Made by a program: the position numbers and the translations under genes
The notes under the pieces: model-generated
Seen by the model: only the letters and a program-made list of their open reading frames with translations
Told to the model about the DNA's origin: nothing
Database searches by the model: none
Shown: positions 1-10,386 of the stretch, piece by piece
How the letters are laid out: each line of letters starts with the position of its first letter
Numbering within the stretch: position 1 is the first letter of the stretch
NCBI GenBank assembly: GCA_030704615.1
Contig: CM060733.1
Span: forward strand, 28,212,001 to 28,276,000
Reading direction: 5' to 3'
DNA from: Takakia lepidozioides
Taxonomy: Eukaryota; Streptophyta; Takakiopsida; Takakiales; Takakiaceae
DNA: 64,000 bases

Positions 1-148
1 ATTTGACTGCTCGAATACGCTCCATCTTCTCTTCTTCTGTTTCCTCCTCAGGCTTCCCTTGCCCTTCTTCACCTTCCTCCCCTTCCTCTCCATCCGCATT
101 GGGGGGCTCTGCCGCAGGAGCCGCTGGTGTTGTTGGTGCTTCTGCCAT
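1..148 (-). CDS. N-terminal 49 residues of an acidic protein, cut by the window edge
   Basis: An ATG at 148 on the minus strand opens a frame that stays open to base 1 and continues outside the window. The peptide starts MAEAPTTPAAPAAEPP. It then becomes very acidic (runs of Glu/Gly around residues 20-30) and ends EEEKMERIRAVK, which looks like the beginning of a charged helix. Codons are clean, and no upstream in-frame ATG gives a better start. The family cannot be told from this piece. Ala/Pro/Glu-rich leaders followed by a charged helix occur in many cytoplasmic and axonemal proteins. Confidence 0.5.
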   Translation of the reverse strand, partial: MAEAPTTPAAPAAEPPNADGEEGEEGEEGQGKPEEETEEEKMERIRAVK

Positions 149-1605
149 TGATGTCCTGCTTGATTCTAAGCTTGTTTGTTGAATAGCTTGAAATCAATCC
201 AACCTGTGTTCGTCTGAGACCCATAGATAAAGAAAAATGGTTGCTGCTCTAGCAGCAGGTGGTTAAACAAACCACTTTGTTAGTTACCAAGTTACTTCAT
301 TTCTGTTTCAATGACACGTAAAGTCAGCTAGACAGTTGAAAATAGTGAGGTTGTCACGTTTTTGACCTACTGAAAAAGCAGGCCTTTGTCTAAGACCAAA
401 ATCGACCGGTTATATGTCCCCTGTCAGTCCGTTGTTTCGCAATGTGCAGTTCTCAAAGAGCTTCTAGGAAAGAAAGAAATAATGAAGAAAACCTTCAGAA
501 CTGTGTTTTGAAGTTTGAAGTTTTGTTCAAAACTTCCTCACATCTACTATGTGGCATAAGATCGAAACACAGAGCTAGAACAAGCCAAGGCCACGTACAG
601 TATGGGCAACTTCGACAAGACTTGCTCATAAACAAATTTCTTCCTTTCACGGAATCAAGAGGATGGTTCTAGTGAGCTCGAAGAAGCAAAAAGAGGAACG
701 ACCAGGGGGACAGTAGCAATCCAAAGCAAATTGTAGCGTGTATGAAGGGGAATTCTTTTAACAAATCCGCAGCACACAGGGTAAAAGTATCCTTCTATCA
801 GCTTGAGAGGACAGGACGGCACGATTAAACGTAAAAAGAAAGTATATGTGATCAGGACGACCTCAGTTTTGATCGAAGACGCGCATCCTCTGCGGATGGC
901 CTCATCTCTTCTCTGCATTCAATCGGCAGTTACGAATCACAGACCGTTGACAATCTTCTGTTCGGTGACACGTTTTGAGTCGCACAACAGTCAAGCCCGC
1001 CGATGAGTTGCTCGAATGTGCAACAGGCGGGCAAAGTCGCTATCAGTTTTGCTGGGGTACTGCGAAAGCCATTCTCCTTCAGATCGATTTCTGTGACTTT
1101 GTCGATCTCAAGGCCGTTCTTTGGAGGTCAGCCTCCCTTCGTGGTTGGGTGCTATCTCCGACGAGTGTTTTTCAAAACTGAATTTGTAATCTATTGTAGC
1201 TTTCCAGTAAGTTGTACTTGGTTTAAACATGCAACGAGCAACCCCTGCAATGGTGGAAAACCGACATGTCCAAATTGTTGGGATCCCTGGCAGTCAGATT
1301 GAAACTGAACACGCATAATTTTCAATCGTTGGAATCCTTCCAGTCTTCCAGCTTTGTGATCTTCGTGAAGAATTGGTTGTTTTCTTACTTTGCAACAGCC
1401 AGACCCATATATTGAGATTACGGATTTACAACGCGGGCAAATTTGGAATGATGATGCCCAAGTGACTGAACGTTTCATTGTTTCTCATCTTTGTTACTAA
1501 AATCATACTCATGATGTTGGTGCCCACATGAGATCATGTCAACGCATTGTTCATTAAGAACTGTCATTTACCCGCGGGTATGGATACATACATTTCTTTA
1601 CACTT
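149..1605. other. No gene seen; upstream region of the partial gene
   Basis: Only short shadow frames occur here, and none matches a family I know. The first few hundred bases probably carry the promoter and 5' leader of the partial minus-strand gene. Confidence 0.4.
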
Positions 1606-1784
1606 GAGCAGGTAGCCCAGTGGTTGGGTGTTTGTGCCTTGCCTGTGCATAACCTGGGTGATCCTGGGTTCAACCCTTCAACATGTGCCTTCAGACCGTC
1701 CATTGGGCCCTCGATGGCCTGTGTGTTGAGCAGTAGGCTCTGTAAATTCACTGGACGTTAAAGAAACTTTATCTTTATCTTACC
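1606..1784 (+). repeat. tRNA-derived SINE
   Basis: A box-A-like stretch (ggtagcccagtggttgg, from 1611) is followed about 40 bases later by a box-B-like stretch (gggttcaaccc, 1666-1676). This is the spacing of an internal RNA polymerase III promoter. The element ends in a short simple repeat (two copies of tttatc, about 1768-1781), as many plant SINEs do. It lacks the cloverleaf stems of a functional tRNA. Confidence 0.6.
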
Positions 1785-1896
1785 ATGATATATACGAAAA
1801 TCGTCAAGGGGTATCTTGATAGCCTCTCATTTTACAATATTAGCGACGTTATGGCGCACGCGCTGCCTGAGCAGTGGGCCCCGCGCATGGACGCTC

Positions 1897-1972
1897 GGCT
1901 GTGCATTCTGCATTTCGGAATGCACTCGAGGGAGCTGATGGGGGTGCATTCCGAAATGCAGAATGCACTGCC
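1897..1972. repeat. Perfect 25-bp inverted repeat with 18-base loop
   Basis: Bases 1901-1925 are the exact reverse complement of 1944-1968. Three more pairs follow outside one T-T mismatch, extending the stem to 1897-1972. Each arm is itself nearly palindromic, because gtgcattc opens and gaatgcac closes the same arm. The structure could be a small foldback transposon or a transcribed hairpin. No coding frame explains it. Confidence 0.85.
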
Positions 1973-2040
1973 ATGAATTCTGCTTTTTAAGGGCACGATA
2001 CATACAAAGAAAATTTTGTGGCAGTGCTTTACGTTTATAA

Positions 2041-2237
2041 ATTGCTCGATCACAGAGGCATGACTCTATTGCAGGCAGCCGCATTGGCGGCAGTGGACAC
2101 GTGTCGCTTCTTCTCGGGTTGATTCCTGAAGAGGAGTACAAGGAGTGTGTGAATGCTCTGGACGGCTCAGGACGCACACCGCTGCACGTTGCTGCTGGGT
2201 GGTGTGGTAACATTGACAGCCTCCTCAAGTTTAACAG
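2041..2237 (+). pseudogene. Ankyrin-repeat fragment with a frameshift
   Basis: One frame reads LLDHRGMTLLQAAALA, and the next frame continues LLLGLIPEEEYKECV and then DGSGRTPLHVAAG followed by a leucine pair. Together they form about two ankyrin repeats; GRTPLHVAA is the classic core. The switch between frames falls near 2112, where one frame meets a TGA. There is no start codon context and no partner exon nearby, so this looks like a stranded, broken piece of an ankyrin gene. It runs directly into a SINE-like tail. Confidence 0.6.
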
Positions 2238-2330
2238 TTGGTTGTGGGTTCAAACCACCGTCTGGTGTGTCATGAAGGTGTCCACCTTCCTGTTATAAGA
2301 GGTAAGAAATAAAAAAGAGTTGGACAAAAT
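2236..2330 (+). repeat. SINE-like tail with box B and A-rich end
   Basis: A box-B-like stretch (gggttcaaacc, 2246-2256) is followed by a spacer and an A-rich end (aaataaaaaagag). No box A is seen, so this would be a 5'-truncated copy abutting the ankyrin fragment. Confidence 0.3.
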
Positions 2331-3317
2331 AAAATAAAAGTAAAAAATAAAAAAAAATTGGCTGGTTCGAAGTAGTTCAAAAGGAAATAATTTCGATAAT
2401 CAATTTTGAATTCCAGGTTAAAATTTCAATGGCATTGCCCTGTATTAAACGGCAGATATTAGACATTTTTCTGTCCAATGATACCATGTTAGAATCTCAA
2501 TATGTAGGCAAAATCAACTGGTAATTAAATGTGTTACCAAGCTGGTATATTTGGCTTGGATATTAGAGCATGTTTCTGTCCAATGATACCAGCATAGTAG
2601 GTTCCTCATCTAGGTATCCACACTGTTCATAGCAGCTGGCTAGGATTTCTCATACGTGTCGATACTTGATACGTGAAAAAACCTTCTACCACACTGAACA
2701 ACACTTGAACATACCAATTGATATTATGGTACGTAAAATATTAAGAAAATCAGGTATTATATCGGGACATAATTCTAATTAATTAAAGCTGGCTTATCTG
2801 AAAGGGAACTTAGGGCCTGCATTGTGAGCAGTCGCTCCCAGGTTTCCTTTAAATAGATAAAACAAAACAATTATATCTATTGGGTGCCTGAATTACCTGC
2901 ATAATTTAGTTACCTAATTATTAGCAATCTATATATACATCTATTTCAAATATTTCCCGCTGAAAGACACATATATATTTTTCTGTTTCTTGCTTTTTAT
3001 CTGCAAAAAGGATTGATTAGGATTAGTAGTAAACCAAGCAGCTATTACTATTTACTATTACACATTACACATGACACTGGAGTGTAACATACCAGTAACA
3101 TATGTGATTGACATGAGAATAAAGTAATATATACATTTACAAAAACAAATCATACGAGTTGCCAGTTGCCAGTTGCCTGATTCAGACCAGGGACTCTTCA
3201 CACCTGCCAGATTAGTCCTGCACTATGGGCTCACGAAATTTCTTGTTAACAGTGAATGTTGAGGTGTACGTTGAGAACGTTGCTCTGAGTTTTAACTTGA
3301 CGCTCGTCTGTAGAAGC
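2331..3317. other. AT-rich gap without a gene
   Basis: The stretch is AT-rich with short A/T runs and no frame of interest. Part of it is presumably 3' flank of the LAZY-like gene. Confidence 0.4.
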
Positions 3318-5629
3318 TCACATCTCAAGCACAACGTCTGCAGTGACAGGACCATACACAGATCACACCACTATCACACTCCACGATTCATACAACTCAT
3401 TTGCGATATAAACCATGCATGCGTACAATTGCAGAATCCCTTTGCCCCTCTGTTGGGTATCATGGAATGAGAATCCGAGGAGTCGATATGATTTGCATAG
3501 AGCATTCGCGCCACCAATACAAAAACAGGATTGTTAACTCTGTATGCATCAGCACTGCTTTGAGTTCTCATATGAACACAGGCAGAGATGGAATCTCAAG
3601 TACACGGGAGGAAGTATTCTTACACTCAGAGTCGGTTTTTATCCACTGTCCATGCTCACATTTGGTCTTGCAGGCTGATCGCGAACGCTCACGCTGAACG
3701 CAATCAATTCCCTTTCTTCCCTTGTGTGGCAGCTTGCAAGGACTGCGCACAAGCTCATCGCTTGCGGTCGACTTCTGCATCACATCTCGGAGACGGCCGT
3801 TCTGCTCGCATGCTAACGAATGTGGCGAGGACTGGGGCTTCATGGCTCGCCCGTGCCCATCGTCATCGCGGGGATGAGCTCCCGTCACTTGGTTCCGTTT
3901 GGAGCATTTGAACAATTTGAGGGCACGCGACCGAAACTGCAGACAAAACAACAGAGTGAGCACTCATCATCTCTGGTTCTGGAAATATCACTGCTGAAGG
4001 TTGTGAACAGTTTTCTTTCCTTCTCCAAGGGCCAGGAAAAGTTCTTCTTGGCGGGCCAAACTATTGTAAGACTTTACTGGATTAAGAGCATCCCGTTCTG
4101 AGAAACTTACATCTAGATTTTTTTGGTTCCCTCGTCTTGACTGTACTGCTGAGTGTACCAATAATGCATAATGTTACGCTATTAATTCTGTCGGTACAGG
4201 AAGCCTGACAGGAAGTCAAGTACTGTGGAGAAATCAGTAGCTTCGAGGTCTTCATTCTGATGTTTCTCATGTGCATGCTTTACTCTTCTTACCTACCCCC
4301 AGGTTAAGTTACTTCGGGCATCAATAATTGATTCTCTAATGCTAAATCGACACTTATTTTCACTCCCTTTTGTTACATGCGTGCACGAACTTCCTCGGAG
4401 GAGACTAGTCAAAGAGACTGCGAGGAGTTTCCACCATCATAGGTACCTTCTTCCGAAAGTTTGATGTAGAGGTCTTTTTCTCATTTGACTCCCGCGGGAT
4501 TGATTCTGGGGTCGCCTGCCATAGCATTCGAAGCTTTCCCATAGTGGTTGTAGTACCAGCACTGGAGGACTTTTGGTTTGTCTGCATTGATTCCGTTAGT
4601 TCTGCACTGCCCACCTTGTCAAGTAATATTGATCTACTATATGAAGATTTTGAGCTTGGACTTCGAGAAGCAAACAACCCACAAGTAAGGCCAGTAGGTC
4701 GAGATGTCTCTTTGGAATCATCGTGAATCGTATCCGAGAAATTTTCCGGGTACGATGGCAGCGGGGACACTTTCATCGGATTATGACAGAGGCTAGGACG
4801 ATCGGATGTAGCTGGCATTCTATCCTCTTTCGGCCCTCCCGCCTCAAGGTGTTCTGCAACCTTTGCCGCGTCCAACTTTTCTGCAGCCACTTTCGAAGCT
4901 TTCATGAATTCATTCTCGTCACCCTCTTGAATTGTAGCTAGTTCAGCAACTGTCTTTCGCTGTTGTCCAGCCGCTACGGGCTCGTAGAACTTTACGGTAA
5001 CCTCGGGAGTAACCTGATCCAGCGAATTTCGACTCCCTGTGAGCTGATCCAATGCAAACGTTCCGATTGCCAGAAGCCCTTGCTGCTCATGACTGAACAC
5101 GAACCGAATTGTTTCCTGCAATCTTTCCTCCCAATTTTCAGTTGCAGCATCCACAGTCGAATCTCTGGTGGGTTCCCGTTCATTATGCAATAAACCGTGG
5201 AGCTTAGATATTTGGCAGGATTCCTCGCAGATGAACGTACAGTTGCTTTTACTGTGTGGGGCAAGCTTCTGATCGGTATTCAGACCTGTGCTTAAGCCGG
5301 CGCATAGGAGCGATCCCTCTTTCGGTGGACGATCTGTTGCCGGAGGTCCAATTATGTCATTGCGCGATTCTATGCATTCAACCACACCCAGGGAAAACAT
5401 GATAGGTCGTAAGAGTACAGGTACCCATACTTGTTGAAACCTAAACTTCTCCAGCTGGAGAGAATTTAACGCCAAGCGAACCAGATCCTTCCTATGGCAG
5501 ACTTTTTTGTAGACCTACTCTTCACGTACGAGGTCATCATTTGATCTGAAGATTGCCAGTCGACATGAGTTCAGGACTATCTTAGCCTACCTTTTGGCCT
5601 TGATACACATCACGGTAAAACTTGTTCAT
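3318..5629 (-). CDS. LAZY: LAZY/IGT-family gravitropism protein
   Basis: Proposed exons are 5629-5591, 5454-4447, 3936-3624 and 3337-3318, giving 459 residues. Two signatures support the family. The first is the IGT motif, G-L-L-A-I-G-T, about 130 residues into the protein. The second is the conserved C-terminal CCL end, read across the last intron as WIKTDSE-YVVLEM-stop; the Tyr codon is split between exon 3 (GAG T, then gtaaga) and exon 4 (AC). Angiosperm members end WVKTDSEYIVLEL. LAZY proteins set auxin flow direction during gravity responses, and the C-terminal motif recruits RLD/BRX-domain partners at the plasma membrane. The middle is Ser/Pro-rich and low in conservation, as usual. The first exon (13 codons, MNKFYRDVYQGQK) is the least certain part, since the large exon has no early ATG of its own. 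Confidence 0.8.
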
Positions 5630-8600
5630 GAATCAAGTACTTTGAGTCAGCCTTATAACCAAGTGACCAGAGTGGCGTATCCAGAAAGTTGCGGCATAGG
5701 ATCGGGTCACCCATGGAGAAAGAGAAAGAATACGACATTACAGTGCATGTCGAATCGGCAGTAACCCTTGATCGCAACACGTCATTTCAAACTTATCGAG
5801 CTGAACTGTCTCACTAGGATTCGGACCAAATGTCATATCTAAAATTATTTCATTTGCTTTTGGGTGACTGAGAATGTTTATACGTGCAAGTATGTACAAA
5901 GATACAATCTGAACGAGTCAACTAGAGTGCACCTCTCTTGGTCGAATAAGACTTAGCCGGTTCTCGATCTTGCCTGTTTCGTCCCCAGCCAAACAACTGC
6001 ACGCGGAGCAAGCACCAACACATGTGATGGGATTTAAACACTTCATATATCATCGACCCATTGCAACTATCCACCGTATAGCTCTGTGTCCCAGCACTAA
6101 GACCAAGCGCAATGAGAGAAAAGACAGAACTGTCTGGACAGCTGAATGTTGCAATTGTTCTTCCACCTCATTCGAAATACTCTCGACACTTATTATCTTT
6201 CATTTGAACACATGGCCATCAACCTCACTCCACTGTCAACTCCCTACATATGACAGTCCAGGGACTGCAACGTGAAACAGACGTTCCATGATCATTGCCG
6301 CTCTCGTAGTGTACATAAATTACTCCCCGTTTTCTTTAAAGATGTCCCAGTGCAGTGCTCAATTGGGTGTAAAACTGTGGAACACCGCACTCAACCTTAC
6401 ACAACCTGTACTAGGCAACTGTCCCCACAGCTGGTTCCCTGTACTATTTGGGAAGACTATCGATACTGCAGTAAGGGCTGGGATTGGTCCCTGGATGAGT
6501 CATTTCCCTTCAGATATCAACGTGAGAGTCTCATGGAGCCCAACTGAATACGAAGCTGGCAAATACTATGCAAAACCTTCAACGGACCCTCCAATCCAGG
6601 ATTCGAACGAGCTAGAATGCATGGAGTCTTCAGTTGCATCTGGACCCATGTAAATAAAACCTGACGCCCCAATATAGGACCAGCACAGTCGCCATATCTG
6701 CTCTTCCTCATTAGACTCTCAATCATAGAGACTGGTTTGAACACTATGCAGATCATCGACCGCTGTGTAGTTGAAAGTATATACCTTCATTTCGTTCGGC
6801 TATATCAGTCAGATGATGTCGAATCGTTGTGCACTGTGCAGCAAGCTTACTTTGAAACCTGCCTTCCTTGCTTTCACTGAAATCCAACAGGCTGTGAATC
6901 CTTATGAGTGAACCACATAGCTTAGAAGAGAGGAGGGAGATGGATCTGAAACGCGTGATCTACGTGTGGAGGACAGCGCTAAACCTCGGAGCATGGGGCA
7001 GACAAATCTGCAAGTTAGGCAGCCATTGCGATCTGCACCAGGCTTAGAATAAAGTATATCGAGACGAGGGACCCAGCAGCACCGTCATAGCTCTCTGTAC
7101 AACATTCTTCGGTCAGCGCACATAATGAACCCTGGCCTCCTCAAGCGGCTGCTGCAGAGCTGCAAGAGCGATGCTCATCCGACCTTACATGGACGAAATC
7201 CGAAACGACTGAAAAACCGCTTGGATGATTATCGCTCATTAAATGCGTGAAAGAATTTCCCAGTTTCCGTTATGTGTAGCGTAGATAACTAACCGTCTCT
7301 CCAACTACGTAACGGAGCAGGCAATGGGGTGGGACAGAAATCAGGAATGCCTGATTTCTGAGGCCATGTGTGGAGGAGACAGAGAAGTAGGAAGCACTTG
7401 TCGTGAGGCTGTGGGGCCTCCTTGTCGAGCTTTCCACAAGGAGCTGTACGTATGTATATATATATACATATAGGAGGACCCCTCACTCTGTCGCTGGGCT
7501 CTGTGGAGGGCGGGGCCTGGGCTAGAGGTTTGGTGGGCTTTAGTTGTGCAAGGTCCCAGTACTGGAAAATCCAACCTGGAACATCAACCATCAATAGAGA
7601 CGAGTTCAATATGTGAGATGCTCTCTGGAGACATACTGAACCCAAATCCACCCGCGATCTCCAGACTTGTTGCTCCCACGCCAGTGGGACTCGTCACTCA
7701 CCTGGGAACTGAACAGGCGCAGTTTTTTTCTCGTATGGAGTTAAGCTTTTAATGATTAGAGGATCATCGCTTGCTGGATCGATATCATACTGCTCTTCGT
7801 CTCTCAATACAAATGGGTCGATTCTAAGTGGAAACCTACGGCAGTGACTTCTTAGTTGGGAAGTGATCATTTGGGGATCTAACAAAAAATTCTTCTTCCA
7901 GCTGAACTGCTTGCTTCAGTAACGCGTGACAAGGTTCTCCCCAGGGCTATCTTCTGATATGATTTCAGGTATGTAGTATCCGCACCTTTTGTAATACTTA
8001 GTAATATTTATAGTAACAAACAATGCTGGTGTTTGCCAGTGTAATGCACAGTGGGGCCAACACCATAGTATATAAATAGCAACTAAAAACAATAATGTGA
8101 GTTCGTTAAAGTCAGTTTACAGAGGGCCTCCAGCCTTTATGAGGTTGAGTGTCCAAAAACAGAGATCCAATAATTTATTGCCTGCCAACACGTGCTCTGC
8201 TGCGTCCACGTCGACGGCTGGGTTGCCATATACAGGACTGCCAGATCTGAGAATGATAGTAAGTGTGTCCCTACATTTCTGTAACATGGGCCGGGCTGGT
8301 CAGCTGTGGCAGGGCGTTGGTCGACTCATTATCCTGCACTTTTGTATCCCTCATCAACCTCATATTTCCTTATCGCCCACATCCACGAGGCAGCAAGGAA
8401 ATAACAGAGGTTGAGGAAGTGTCCTTCAAAGGGAATTTAGTTCTAAGGCTTTGGCAACACAGGCAACACAGGCAACAAAAGGGACTAGAAAACACGGTAT
8501 AAATAGGGACACTACTGGTGTTCAGTTTATGAACCCTTACTGTCCTTTACTGGACTTTGATTCCCTTTTTCCCATACACAAATCCTAAAGGACGGCCTGT

Positions 8601-10386
8601 TTCTGTCTGATCCTGTAGGCAGAAGTACCCATTTGTGGCTCTTCTACCTTCCTTCTACCCAGGTCCTGCTGCTCTGTCCCTGATGTTGAAACTGTACAGT
8701 GCAAAAAGGGCCCAAAATAATTGATTGAAGGCCACTTTACCACGTACAGCCCAATTAGGATTGGATTCCAAAGTGAAATTGCACCAAATTCATCGGAATT
8801 CATCAATTGGGCAAGGAGGTTTCAAGAATCCACCGCTCGGAAACAAACTGAAATACGAAATGGTTGAATTGGGCTGTCAGAGCTTGAACCGTAGTAATAT
8901 AATCATGGTTCCATCAACACGCGCACAGCGATGGCATATATCTGTATGACAATCTCGCAGTATACAGGAAAATAGATCTGCATGGCACTGTGGGCACGCT
9001 GTGGTGGGTGCGTTACATCGTTTGTTAGTGTGTCAGTGGTGAGCCCAGCGCAGCCATCTACCTACCCTAGTATGCAGGCCAGTACACAGGAGCAATCACA
9101 TGGCGAAGGTCAAGGCATCGAGGTCTGTAGACGTCACTGGTGTAGTTAAGGTTTCATCTCTCATCAGACTCTGACTTGTCATCACGGTCTCTTCACCTCC
9201 CCCCAATGGAAAAATCCGTTTATAAATTTTCAGATGGCAAGCGCTGACAGTCTATAAAAAGATCCGAGATCGCACTTCCATGTGCCACGATCTGGAGTCT
9301 CGTGGCCTTTGGCTCCCTGATCAACCTCCCTCACTGGCAGGGTGGCCCCTGCCGCTGGCCTTGAGCCAATGTTGCAAACCACGTGATTAACAGCCAACTT
9401 ACGGCCATGAGCACGCCACCACGGCATGGGCACAAAACATTATACTAGATGCATTGCAGACACTGTGGGACATTCTATCGAGACGTCATGCGAGTAACTA
9501 GAACCACGCAAGAGAGTTGCCACGACCATGTCCTCCCAACCAACATCTTGGAAGAGATAAGCTGAAAAGAATAACCTTAACAGACTAATGTCAGAGGTTT
9601 TGGGCCTCAACAACGACTGCAGGAAATCGAGCCGATGTTGCAAGCCACGTGAAGCGCAGCCAACCTACGGCCATGAGCGCAACACGGCACTGGGAAACTA
9701 TTCAATGATAGAATGATCGTTTTATACAATTCAAGTGGAGCACATACGTGTGACTCTGATCAGATATCAGACACAGCTCAATCTTATGTCTATGTATGCA
9801 GTAGAACACAGACAGAAGGTAAGGGACTCATAATCTTCGGATGTTTATGACCTGGTTCCGGGAACTTCCATTCCGCAAGTGCACTGTCGAGAGTTAGGAA
9901 GGACATAGGATCTCCACATTCGGCACAAACCATCATACTAGAAGCATTGGACATACTGAAGCGATGCTGAAGTAGCTAAGAAAGACTTTCGAGTGGGAGC
10001 AATTGATACCGCTGTACTCATAAGAGAGCATGAAGTTTTCCGTAATGCACTGCCGTGAGCATCTCGCGGACGTGGCAGGTTTTGATTGCGTACGAGGAGG
10101 CCTGCTATTTCCCGTAGCATGTATCCTTCTTTTCATCTCGTATTTTGTGTCCTTCGTGTGTCCTTTATGATGTGACAGGGCTGAAAGACCTACTCAGCAG
10201 GTCACTTTAAGACCTGCTCCATCCTTAGCGACAGTGACATTACGTCCTGTAGCGCGTCGAGCCAGTCCCAGCGACCTGCTACAGACCGTAGCGGCCGCGC
10301 TCCAGTGCGCTACCTAGTACAAGGCATTGTCATTCTCCAACCACAATCTTTGATAGAGGTAAACTGAAGAGCGGAACAGATATATG
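5630..10386. other. Gene-poor stretch with minor repeats
   Basis: I find no frame longer than about 120 codons and none with recognisable content. A TA-rich microsatellite lies at 7447-7471, a short gcaacacag repeat near 8455-8475, and a dispersed repeat near 9.37 and 9.63 kb. GC-rich islands near 10.2 kb look like weathered repeats. Confidence 0.4.
9363..9695. repeat. Two diverged copies of a short repeat
   Basis: Bases 9363-9430 and 9626-9690 share gatgttgcaa/aatgttgcaa, ccacgtga, cagccaac and tacggccatgagc in the same order and orientation, with small indels. A further scrap (catactaga-gcattg) recurs near 9433-9453 and 9930-9950. The element type is unknown. Confidence 0.5.

Noticed and set aside
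1606-1784. Functional tRNA gene
   Set aside because: Box A and B-like sites exist, but the acceptor and anticodon stems do not pair; a SINE fits better.
3568-3623. Read-through C-terminus of the LAZY-like gene (KNTSSRVLEIPSL)
   Set aside because: It coincidentally ends in a VLEI string, but removing the intron at gtaaga restores the canonical SEYVVLEM end in phase.
6272-6653. Two overlapping plus-strand frames of 91 and 121 codons
   Set aside because: No domain, no repeats, no splice support, and codon content looks random.
7289-7651. 120-codon minus-strand frame
   Set aside because: It crosses a TA microsatellite and reads as low-complexity Pro/Thr/Tyr without family resemblance.
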